The notes under the pieces were generated by a model, which was not told the origin of the DNA, did not search any database, and worked only from the letters and a program-made list of their open reading frames with translations. The translations under genes were made by a program, and so were the position numbers. A stretch of 27,341 nt of DNA. Origin: RGIG8785 sp045655245 (GTDB lineage Bacteria > Bacillota > Clostridia > RGIG8785). Shown one piece after another: positions 1-5,813 of this stretch; positions within the stretch are counted from its first letter, which is position 1; each line of letters starts with the position of its first letter. The DNA is taken from positions 1 through 27,341 of the forward strand of contig JAZOOX010000051.1 of NCBI GenBank assembly GCA_045655245.1, read 5' to 3'.

Positions 1-60
1 TGGTAGAGCGTCACCTTGCCAAGGTGAACGTCGCGAGTTCGAATCTCGTCTTCCGCTCCA
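1..60 (+). tRNA. tRNA-Gly (GCC), 5' end cut by window
   Basis: The visible part begins in the D arm and continues through an anticodon stem-loop whose loop reads TTGCCAA, giving anticodon GCC. A T arm with GTTCGAATC and an acceptor 3' strand CTTCCGC follow, then discriminator T and an encoded CCA at 58-60. The missing 5' acceptor strand would lie just before position 1. The gene decodes glycine GGC/GGU and appears to belong to a tRNA array entering from the left. Confidence 0.93.
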
Positions 61-63
61 TAC

Positions 64-137
64 GGCGCCATAGCCAAGAGGTAAGGCAGAGGTCTGCAAC
101 ACCTTCACCCCCAGTTCAAATCTGGGTGGCGCCTCCA
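64..137 (+). tRNA. tRNA-Cys (GCA)
   Basis: A complete 74-nt cloverleaf. The acceptor strand GGCGCCA (64-70) pairs with TGGCGCC (127-133), the discriminator is U, typical of tRNA-Cys, and CCA is encoded at 135-137. The anticodon loop CTGCAAC places GCA at 96-98, and the T loop contains GTTCAAAT. It lies 3 nt after the tRNA-Gly, so the two are probably cotranscribed. Confidence 0.95.
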
Positions 138-142
138 AAAAA

Positions 143-172
143 AGCGTACTGAAAAATTCAGTACGCTTTTTT
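143..172 (+). terminator. Rho-independent terminator of the tRNA array
   Basis: An 11-bp perfect stem, AGCGTACTGAA (143-153) with TTCAGTACGCT (157-167), closes a 3-nt A loop and is followed by a T tract to 172. It begins 6 nt after the tRNA-Cys CCA end. Confidence 0.92.
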
Positions 173-181
173 CAGCTAAAT

Positions 182-235
182 TCGCCTGAAGGCGAGCCAC
201 TTTCGGTGAATAGATAAAAGAGAATAGAGAAGAAA
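182..235. repeat. Small hairpin plus purine-rich tract
   Basis: A short perfect hairpin, TCGCC-TGAA-GGCGA (182-195), is followed by an A/G-rich stretch (about 204-238) with a repeated AATAGA motif. It has no ORF and no T tract, so it does not look like a terminator. It directly abuts the palindromic element at 236-324 and may be part of the same intergenic repeat. Its function is unknown. Confidence 0.35.
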
Positions 236-324
236 AAAGGTAGCTTTGCTATGCAAAACATTGAATTATATCCGGATTTATGATATATTCAATTTAAGGT
301 GAAAATATGCGGAAAGCTACCTTT
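236..324. repeat. MITE-like palindromic element with promoter-like core
   Basis: The outer ends are a perfect 12-bp inverted repeat, AAAGGTAGCTTT (236-247) and AAAGCTACCTTT (313-324). The centre is a second imperfect palindrome (about 260-293) around TCCGGA, with TTGAATTATATC mirrored by GATATATTCAA. The whole 89 bp could fold into one long hairpin, like small non-autonomous mobile elements or REP-type repeats. No transposase is present and target-site duplications are not obvious. The core carries promoter-like hexamers on both strands. Calling it mobile is inference from its structure. Confidence 0.55.
261..289 (+). promoter_or_regulatory. Putative sigma-A promoter for the formyltransferase gene
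   Basis: TTGAAT (261-266), a 17-bp spacer and TATATT (284-289) lie inside the palindromic core, about 60 nt before the ATG at 349. The opposite strand also carries TTGAAT (complement of 287-292), a 16-bp spacer and TATAAT (complement of 265-270), so the core could fire both ways. Confidence 0.45.
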
Positions 325-348
325 ATTTCCCGAGGGAGGAGCCGTAAC

Positions 349-1164
349 ATGAAGATTGCTTATCTGGGCTATGACCTGTTATACCCCTGTTTGGTTGCTT
401 TGGAAAAAAGCGGATGCGAGGTGTTGGAAGTATTCACCTGCAAAACCGACCAGGAGTTTGAGTTTAACGACAAGGTGACCGCCTTTGCCCGAGAACGGGG
501 GTTGCCCCTGCATTTGGAAAAGATTACCCAAGAGGACATCCGTCGTCTGAAAGCCGCGGGCTGTGAGGCGATCTTCTGTGGGGGGTATTTCCACCGCGTC
601 CCCATCGACCACACCCTGCCCATTGTGAACGTGCATCCTGCCATGCTCCCCATAGGACGGGGGGCGTGGCCCATGCCCCTTTGGATTCTGCGGGGGATGG
701 ACGAGGGCGGCGTGACCCTGCATAAGATGGAAGCGGACTTTGACACGGGGGATATCCTGGTGCAAAAACCCTTCCCTCTTACCGACACCGACGATTTAGA
801 GACGGTAACCGAAAAAATCTGCCGTGTGGGCGGTGAGCTGTGCGCCGCAGTGGCGAAAGACTTTGAGACCTACTGGAAGAATGCCCGCCCCCAAGGTGAA
901 GGGGAGTACTGGGCGTGTCCGGGCAAGGGGGATGCAACCGTGACCCCCGAGACACCTCCCGAGACCACCGAGCGCATCTTCCGTGCCTTTTACGGGTTTG
1001 ACTGTTACCTGTCCGCCCGCCAAGGTGAAATTTGCATCGTGGGCGGCAGGTTCGTTCCTTGTGACCACCACCTGCCCTTTGGCACCGAGACGGTATTGGA
1101 CGGTCAAAAAGCTTATGCCGTCAAGGGCGGATTGATTCGCTGTTCCTGCGGCGGATCAGTGTAG
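349..1164 (+). CDS. Formyltransferase-family protein (Fmt-like)
   Basis: The 271-aa product has a formyl_trans_N fold. The formyltransferase catalytic triad is visible as Asn94 and His96 in VNVHPAMLP and Asp132 in DFDTGD. Enzymes of this fold move a formyl group from 10-formyltetrahydrofolate to tRNA-bound methionine, GAR or an amino sugar. At 271 aa it is shorter than typical Fmt (about 310 aa) and its C-terminal region is only weakly Fmt-like, so the acceptor is uncertain. The ATG at 349 is chosen because GGGAGGA (334-340) sits 8 nt upstream; an in-frame upstream start at 307 lies inside the palindromic repeat. The gene is monocistronic and its 3' end overlaps the convergent neighbour by 44 nt. 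Confidence 0.75.
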   Translation: MKIAYLGYDLLYPCLVALEKSGCEVLEVFTCKTDQEFEFNDKVTAFARERGLPLHLEKITQEDIRRLKAAGCEAIFCGGYFHRVPIDHTLPIVNVHPAMLPIGRGAWPMPLWILRGMDEGGVTLHKMEADFDTGDILVQKPFPLTDTDDLETVTEKICRVGGELCAAVAKDFETYWKNARPQGEGEYWACPGKGDATVTPETPPETTERIFRAFYGFDCYLSARQGEICIVGGRFVPCDHHLPFGTETVLDGQKAYAVKGGLIRCSCGGSV

Positions 1165-1609
1165 GAACATCCGAGTAGTCGGTGTCACCCTGTTCTGAAA
1201 ATTCAAGAAAACGATTTCGCCTGCGCCTATAATTGTAATCCTTCTTCTCTTTCTTATCTTTCTTGTTTGTGCCCGACTGAGACCCGTCCGATACCCATTC
1301 GAAGCCCGTTTTGATGGTTACCACCGAGAAATTATGACGGGGTTCGATGTCGATGACCCCCCATTCTTTCAGGGTTTTCAGGTTCCGCTGTGCGGTGGTT
1401 CGTTTGAAGCCCAGTTGGTTGGTCAACAGATTGACTCCGCAAATGAGCTGTCCCACCGCTAAAGAGACCTTTTGCTTGCCGACCACTGCATCGTGAGGGG
1501 TGTAGGCAGAACGGAATACCAGCCACAAATAAAGCCGCAACAGGTCGGCGTTTTGGAAAAGGGGAGAGAACTCGATCTCCCGAGAGAGTTTGATCCATCC
1601 GTTGTTCAT
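1121..1609 (-). CDS. Phage-replisome-organizer-type winged-helix protein
   Basis: The 162-aa product opens with GWIKLSREIEFSPLF, then VGKQKVSLAVGQL and a winged-helix segment (TNQLGFKRTTAQRNLKTLKEWGVID, described here in parts) ending in FSVVTI. That order is characteristic of the N-terminal DNA-binding domain of DnaD/phage replisome-organizer proteins. The C-terminal third is Lys/Arg-rich and low-complexity (about residues 115-162), and no DnaB-loader domain is visible. The start at 1609 is chosen because AAAGGAAG lies just upstream; an extension to 1669 lacks a ribosome site. The gene stands alone, with no other phage genes nearby, so it may be a remnant or a domesticated DNA-binding protein. 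Confidence 0.6.
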   Translation of the reverse strand: MNNGWIKLSREIEFSPLFQNADLLRLYLWLVFRSAYTPHDAVVGKQKVSLAVGQLICGVNLLTNQLGFKRTTAQRNLKTLKEWGVIDIEPRHNFSVVTIKTGFEWVSDGSQSGTNKKDKKEKKDYNYRRRRNRFLEFSEQGDTDYSDVPTLIRRRNSESIRP

Positions 1610-1651
1610 AATGACACTTCCTTTCTTTTGCTCTATTCTAACATAAAAAAG

Positions 1652-1688
1652 TTGGTCATTATTGGTCAAGATTCCTTAAAAATTGACC
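1652..1688. promoter_or_regulatory. Repeated TTGGTCA motif upstream of the winged-helix gene
   Basis: TTGGTCA occurs at 1652-1658 and 1662-1668 as a 10-bp-spaced direct repeat, and an inverted related copy TTGACC lies at 1683-1688. They are upstream of the minus-strand gene starting at 1609, where an operator for its own DNA-binding product would be expected. A possible -10 (TAGAAT on the minus strand, near 1634-1639) has no good -35. The operator role is inference. Confidence 0.3.
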
Positions 1689-1696
1689 CAAAAGAA

Positions 1697-1720
1697 AAAA
1701 GCACCCCGCAGGGTGCTTTT
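1697..1720. terminator. Terminator of the NDT/TPR gene
   Basis: GCACCC (1701-1706) pairs with GGGTGC (1711-1716) around CGCA. A run of A lies on the left and of T on the right, so it can act in either direction. It is placed just after the TAA of the minus-strand gene ending at 1726. Confidence 0.8.
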
Positions 1721-1725
1721 TGTGT

Positions 1726-2997
1726 TTAGATACCCAGTTTCCGTTTTAAGAGGGTGGCTTTGCCCTCGGAGACCGTGGTGAGTTTGTCCAGGGTGTCGGG
1801 GAACTTGGGGTCGTTTAAGCGGTAGTAGAGTTCGCAAAGGGTTTCCAGATGGTTGGCATCGTCCTTTTTATCCAGCTTGATGCACTCTTCGGCGTGGAAC
1901 CGTGCTCCTTCCAAATCCCCGCTCTGTTTCAGACAAAGTGCCAGGTTATAGTGGAGGTAGTTGGCAGAGTAGATGCGCAACGCCTTTTTCAACTCGTCAA
2001 TGGCGCGGGTTAAGTAAGCGGTGTCCTTGGTGTTGCAATAAATGCCGTAGTAGAGTCGGTTTAACTGGTTGGGCAGGGTGGAGCGGTCCTCGGGGCTTTC
2101 GTCCTCGGCAACGCTCTGAAGCCGTGCGACTAAGGTCTCGACCAGCTCACGAACCTGTTCTTCCAGGTTCCGCTTGGTGGCGTAGCTGATCAGATAGGAC
2201 AGGTAGTCGGCTTTTTTGTGGAAGGACGCGGAACTGTCCATAAACTCTTCGGCAAAGGTAATCATCATTTCGCCTGCTTTTTGAGAGCCCAAAGACGCGA
2301 CCTGCTCCACGTAATAATCATAGAAGGTAATAACGTCGGTCTGCGCCTGAATACGGTCTAAAAGCGCCTCGGCGGCGGGGATGTTCTGGTTGATGATAGC
2401 AAGACGGAACTGTTCCCGCAGGGACAAGCCTTGGGTGTTTTGAGGTGCGGCGCTGGCAGATGCAGGCGCTGTTGCGGGGGTAACCGAGTCCAGTCGGCTG
2501 ATCTTCCGTTCGATGCGCGCCAGGGTCTCGGACAGGTCGTTTAAGGAGACTGCCTGCTTGGCACTTTCCAACCCGCCTTCCACCAGGGGAACGGCAAACT
2601 TCCGCAGTTGGTTCATGGCGTCCAGGATGCCTTGGGGGTTGTCCAGGTCATACTCGATATACCGACGGGTGGCAATGTCCACGGGCAGGGCGGGGGAGTT
2701 TTTATCCTTCATCAGGAAAACGGGTTTGCCCGTCTCGTCACGGCGGCCCAGCTCGTAGTACACGTTCATGTTCGGCTCGCTTAGGTTGCAGATGCAAAGG
2801 TCCGCCTCCTGCACGCTTTTGATTACGTCCAGGTCAATCTGGTTGCCCTCGGCGCGGTGGTCGCCGCGGATGACCTCGAACCCGAACTCTTTTAACACGG
2901 GAGAAATGATTAAATTCAAGAGAAAGTCCGCCGCTTTGCGGGTTTCGGACCCTGATTCGCCAATGGGCGAGATTACAAAACAGGTATATTTCGACAT
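1726..2997 (-). CDS. NDT/TIR-like domain protein with C-terminal TPRs
   Basis: The 423-aa product has two visible parts. Residues 1-135 form a nucleoside 2-deoxyribosyltransferase/TIR-like Rossmann domain. Its signature is FVISPIGESGSETRKAADF, a basic-acidic strand end (VIRGDHRAEG), then CNLSEPNMNVYYELG, with Glu82 at the position of the family's catalytic glutamate. After an Ala/Pro/Ser-rich linker (about 175-200), residues 205-423 are helical, with recognisable TPRs near the C terminus (AIDELKKALRIY; YNLALCLKQSGDLEGARFHA). The start at 2997 has AGAAAGGAT upstream and a consensus promoter; an extension to 3048 would cover that promoter. Single-gene unit. Proteins with this domain cleave N-glycosidic bonds of nucleosides or NAD, and some act in immunity; the role here is unknown. 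Confidence 0.65.
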   Translation of the reverse strand: MSKYTCFVISPIGESGSETRKAADFLLNLIISPVLKEFGFEVIRGDHRAEGNQIDLDVIKSVQEADLCICNLSEPNMNVYYELGRRDETGKPVFLMKDKNSPALPVDIATRRYIEYDLDNPQGILDAMNQLRKFAVPLVEGGLESAKQAVSLNDLSETLARIERKISRLDSVTPATAPASASAAPQNTQGLSLREQFRLAIINQNIPAAEALLDRIQAQTDVITFYDYYVEQVASLGSQKAGEMMITFAEEFMDSSASFHKKADYLSYLISYATKRNLEEQVRELVETLVARLQSVAEDESPEDRSTLPNQLNRLYYGIYCNTKDTAYLTRAIDELKKALRIYSANYLHYNLALCLKQSGDLEGARFHAEECIKLDKKDDANHLETLCELYYRLNDPKFPDTLDKLTTVSEGKATLLKRKLGI

Positions 2998-3019
2998 AAT
3001 ATCAATCCTTTCTTCATTT

Positions 3020-3048
3020 ATTATATCGGTAAGCTCCTCGCTTGTCAA
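3020..3048 (-). promoter_or_regulatory. Sigma-A promoter of the NDT/TPR gene
   Basis: On the minus strand TTGACA (complement of 3043-3048), a 17-bp spacer and TATAAT (complement of 3020-3025) form a perfect consensus promoter. It lies 22 nt upstream of the ATG at 2997. Confidence 0.9.
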
Positions 3049-3061
3049 CCGAAAATTTTAG

Positions 3062-3090
3062 TTGAAAAACCAAGAGGGGTGTTGTATAAT
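3062..3090 (+). promoter_or_regulatory. Sigma-A promoter of the aldo/keto reductase-mntP unit
   Basis: TTGAAA (3062-3067), a 17-bp spacer and TATAAT (3085-3090) lie divergent to the promoter at 3020-3048, with 13 bp between the two -35 boxes. Expected transcription start is near 3097, which leaves only about nine nucleotides before the ATG at 3106. Confidence 0.85.
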
Positions 3091-3105
3091 GTGTTGGGTG
3101 ATGAT

Positions 3106-4212
3106 ATGGAACGAATCAAGAAAAACTTTGGTTTGGGGTGTATGCGGTTCCCGCAAAAAGGGGAGACCGTGGACCTGGAAACCACCAAGAAAATGATCGA
3201 CACCTTTTTGGACGCGGGGTTTAACTACTTTGACACCGCGCGGGTGTATATGAACAACCAATGCGAGACGATTATGCGGGAGTGTCTGACCTCCCGTTAT
3301 CCCCGGGATGCATACGTGCTGACCGACAAACTGTCAGCAGCCTGCTTTGAAAAGGAAGCGGACATCCGCCCACTGTTTGAACAACAGTTAAAGGACAGCG
3401 GGGTGGAATATTTCGACTTTTACCTGATGCACGCTCAGACCCGTGACAACCTGGGCAAGTACAAAGCCTGTCGTGCTTACGAGCAGGCGGCAGAGCTGCG
3501 TGCCGAGGGGAAGATCCGCCACCTGGGTATCTCCTTCCACGACAACGCCGCGGTACTGGAGGAAATCCTGACCGCCTACCCTCAGGTGGAGGTGGTACAG
3601 CTTCAGTTAAACTACATCGACTTCGACGACCCGTCCATCGAAGGCCGCAAGTGCCTGGAAATCTGCAACCGATTCAATAAACCGGTCATCGTGATGGAGC
3701 CGGTCAAAGGCGGGGTGTTGGCAACCCTGCCCGACGAGGCGGCAGCACTTTTAGACGGCAACCCCGCCGCCTACGCCCTGCGGTTTGCCGCAGGACTCCC
3801 CGGAGTGTTCATGACCCTGTCGGGGATGGGCAGTGTGGAAATGATCGCCGAAAACACGGCACTCTTTTCCCACATTACGCCCCTGACCCCCCAAGAGGAA
3901 GCGGCGGTGTTGAAGGTGCGGGACATCTTAAACAGTACCGACACCATCCCCTGTACCGCCTGCCGTTACTGTGTGGACTCCTGCCCCCAAGGGATCCCCA
4001 TTCCCGAACTCTTTTCCTGCAAAAACAAAAAGATCTTGTTTAATAACTGGAATGCGGACTTTTACTACCGCACCCACACCGCCAAAGGCGGTAAGGCAAG
4101 TACCTGCATCGCCTGCGGCAACTGCGAGGAATGCTGCCCCCAGCACCTGCCCATCCGGGACCTTTTAAAGGATGTGGCAAAAACTTTTGAAGAGACGAGG
4201 AAGGATCACTGA
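3106..4212 (+). CDS. Aldo/keto reductase with C-terminal 4Fe-4S dicluster domain
   Basis: The 368-aa product is an NAD(P)H-type aldo/keto reductase barrel fused to a ferredoxin-like tail. The AKR catalytic tetrad is visible: Asp43 and Tyr48 (NYFDTARVY), Lys75 (LTDKLS) and His109 (FYLMHAQ). Two cysteine motifs follow, C283-x2-C286-x2-C289-x3-C293-P and C334-x2-C337-x2-C340-x3-C344-P, suited to two [4Fe-4S] clusters. This class is common in anaerobes; the physiological substrate cannot be read from sequence. ATG 3106 is preferred over an upstream GTG (3079) because the -10 box would fall inside the longer ORF. The ribosome site is weak (GGGTGAT). The stop codon overlaps the mntP start by one base. 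Confidence 0.85.
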   Translation: MERIKKNFGLGCMRFPQKGETVDLETTKKMIDTFLDAGFNYFDTARVYMNNQCETIMRECLTSRYPRDAYVLTDKLSAACFEKEADIRPLFEQQLKDSGVEYFDFYLMHAQTRDNLGKYKACRAYEQAAELRAEGKIRHLGISFHDNAAVLEEILTAYPQVEVVQLQLNYIDFDDPSIEGRKCLEICNRFNKPVIVMEPVKGGVLATLPDEAAALLDGNPAAYALRFAAGLPGVFMTLSGMGSVEMIAENTALFSHITPLTPQEEAAVLKVRDILNSTDTIPCTACRYCVDSCPQGIPIPELFSCKNKKILFNNWNADFYYRTHTAKGGKASTCIACGNCEECCPQHLPIRDLLKDVAKTFEETRKDH

Positions 4213-4793
4213 TGCAGCTCGGATTCAGATTTTTCTTTAACAGTATTCTCCTGGGCGTCGGACTGGCGATGGACGCCTTTTCGGTGTCCCTGGCAAACGG
4301 CTTAAACGAACCCGCTATGAAACGCCGCAAACAATGGTGCGTGGCGGGGGTTTTTGCGGGGTTCCAGTTTTTAATGCCCTTACTGGGCTGGGTCTGTGTA
4401 CATAATATTGCACGGTTCTTTTCCGCCTTTGAAGGCTGGATTCCGTGGATTGCCCTGACCCTTTTGTGCTTCATCGGCGGGAAAATGCTGATTGACGGCA
4501 TTCGCAATCGGGAGGAGGAACAGCCTGCCGTGGGTCTTTGCGGCCTTTTGGTACAAGGCGTCGCCACTTCTATCGACGCTTTGTCGGTGGGCTTTACCAT
4601 TGCCGAATACGCTTTTGCCGAAGCCCTGCTCTCCTGCCTTTTGATTGGCGCTGTGACCTGCTTTATCTGCCTGGCAGGGTTGGAGATCGGCAAGCGGGCG
4701 GGAACCCATCTGGCAACTAAGGCGGGGATCCTGGGCGGGATCATTTTGATCTTTATCGGTATCGAAATTTTAATCTCCCGGACCGTTGGTTAA
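4212..4793 (+). CDS. mntP: Putative manganese efflux pump MntP
   Basis: The 193-aa product, about the family's usual length, has six hydrophobic segments and the two pseudo-repeat signatures of MntP (DUF204): AMDAFSVSLANG near residue 20 and ATSIDALSVGF near residue 117. The paired acidic residues are thought to bind Mn2+ for export. It is coupled to the aldo/keto reductase by a TGATG junction, with GAGGAAGGAT as ribosome site. No yybP-ykoY Mn2+ riboswitch, which often controls mntP, is recognisable in front of it or before the operon promoter, so regulation is unclear. Confidence 0.88.
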   Translation: MQLGFRFFFNSILLGVGLAMDAFSVSLANGLNEPAMKRRKQWCVAGVFAGFQFLMPLLGWVCVHNIARFFSAFEGWIPWIALTLLCFIGGKMLIDGIRNREEEQPAVGLCGLLVQGVATSIDALSVGFTIAEYAFAEALLSCLLIGAVTCFICLAGLEIGKRAGTHLATKAGILGGIILIFIGIEILISRTVG

Positions 4794-4856
4794 ACGAGCA
4801 CGGCTATATCCGGAGGATGCGGGGGACCGTCTCTTCGGTACCCAATAACAAAGGCA

Positions 4857-4885
4857 AAAGACAAGCAACCCGCTTGTCTTTTTTT
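4857..4885 (+). terminator. Terminator after mntP
   Basis: GACAAGC (4860-4866) pairs with GCTTGTC (4872-4878) around an AACCC loop, followed by seven T residues. It separates the mntP unit from the esterase promoter. Confidence 0.9.
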
Positions 4886-4906
4886 GCGGGTGGGCTGATT
4901 TTCTGT

Positions 4907-4935
4907 TTGACAAATCCCCACCCCGGGCTTATAAT
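4907..4935 (+). promoter_or_regulatory. Sigma-A promoter of the acetylesterase gene
   Basis: TTGACA (4907-4912), a 17-bp spacer and TATAAT (4930-4935) match consensus perfectly. The ATG at 4961 is 25 nt downstream, with GAGGTGA (4950-4956) as ribosome site. Confidence 0.92.
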
Positions 4936-4960
4936 GAAAGAAAAACGACGAGGTGACAGT

Positions 4961-5719
4961 ATGATTCATTCGTTTTTAATGATCGGACAGTCTAATATGG
5001 CAGGTCGCGGACACGCCAACGAGGTAGAACCCATCAACAACCCTGCCCTTAAAGTATTGCGCAACGGGCAATGGCAGCCCATGGCCTATTGCCTGCCGGT
5101 AAACCCCGACCGTATGTTTGCAGGGGTCTCTCCCGCCGAGAGCTTTGCCGACGCTTATCAGAAGGACCACGGTGTAGAGGTGGGGCTGATCCCTTGCGCC
5201 GACGGGGGCACCTGCCTGGACCAGTGGCAGGAAGGCGCGTTGCTGTATGACCACGCCGTGTACATGGCAAAACTGGCGCAACGTACCTCCACCATCGCAG
5301 GGGTGCTTTGGCATCAGGGGGAAGGGGACTGCCACGATCATATGGTAGCGCCCTATGAAGAAAAATTCCTGAAGATTATGGCGGCACTCCGCCGTGACCT
5401 GAACCTGTACGACGTACCCTTCCTGGTCGGCGGCTTGGGCGACTTTTTAAAGGACTATGACGAGCCCGGCCCCAACTGCAAAAAGAACTTCCGTACCATC
5501 AACGAGACGTTGAAAAGAATCGGTACTCAGCCCATGACGGGGTTCGTTTCGGCAGAGGGATTGACCTCCAACGTGGACCTGCTCCACTTCAACGCCAAGT
5601 CCCAGCGGGAGTTCGGTCTTCGCTACTATGCCGAATTTTTAAAGCTGGAAGACAAGAACAAGGTCTTTGAAGAAAAAACCGAAGACAACCGCATCCGCTC
5701 CGCAATGGAGTTGCTGTAA
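4961..5719 (+). CDS. SASA/CE6-like carbohydrate acetylesterase (SGNH fold)
   Basis: The 252-aa product has no signal peptide and is probably cytoplasmic. It begins with the nucleophile block GQSNMAGRG (Ser11), has the family motif WHQGEGDC in the middle, and ends with LHFNAKSQREFG, which supplies the catalytic His. These are the hallmarks of the sialate O-acetylesterase (SASA, formerly DUF303) family, which removes O-acetyl groups from sugars. The natural substrate, sialic acid or plant xylan-type acetyl sugars, cannot be told from sequence. The ATG at 4961 is fixed by the promoter and ribosome site; the longer ORF from 4817 would run through a terminator and the promoter. Monocistronic. Confidence 0.82.
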   Translation: MIHSFLMIGQSNMAGRGHANEVEPINNPALKVLRNGQWQPMAYCLPVNPDRMFAGVSPAESFADAYQKDHGVEVGLIPCADGGTCLDQWQEGALLYDHAVYMAKLAQRTSTIAGVLWHQGEGDCHDHMVAPYEEKFLKIMAALRRDLNLYDVPFLVGGLGDFLKDYDEPGPNCKKNFRTINETLKRIGTQPMTGFVSAEGLTSNVDLLHFNAKSQREFGLRYYAEFLKLEDKNKVFEEKTEDNRIRSAMELL

Positions 5720-5723
5720 GAAA

Positions 5724-5749
5724 AAAGCCACCCTTTTGGGTGGTTTTTT
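5724..5749 (+). terminator. Terminator after the acetylesterase gene
   Basis: CCACCC (5728-5733) pairs with GGGTGG (5738-5743) around TTTT, followed by six T residues (5744-5749), just after the TAA at 5717-5719. Confidence 0.9.
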
Positions 5750-5750
5750 G

Positions 5751-5779
5751 TTGCATCTTGTAAAACGGTGTGGTATAAT
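5751..5779 (+). promoter_or_regulatory. Promoter of the SulP gene
   Basis: TTGCAT (5751-5756), a 17-bp spacer and TATAAT (5774-5779). It starts immediately after the T tract of the preceding terminator. Confidence 0.8.
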
Positions 5780-5813
5780 CGAGAGGTTGTAAATTTGATT
5801 CGAGGTGTTTTGT

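Noticed and set aside
307..348. N-terminal extension of the formyltransferase
   Set aside because: The upstream ATG lies in the palindromic repeat without a ribosome site, whereas GGGAGGA precedes the ATG at 349.
3998..4211. Mn2+ riboswitch (yybP-ykoY) for mntP
   Set aside because: mntP starts inside the stop of the preceding gene, and the operon leader before 3106 is only about nine nucleotides long, so there is no room for one.
4817..4960. N-terminal extension of the acetylesterase
   Set aside because: This stretch contains a strong terminator (4857-4885) and a consensus promoter (4907-4935), and the family motif starts right after the ATG at 4961.
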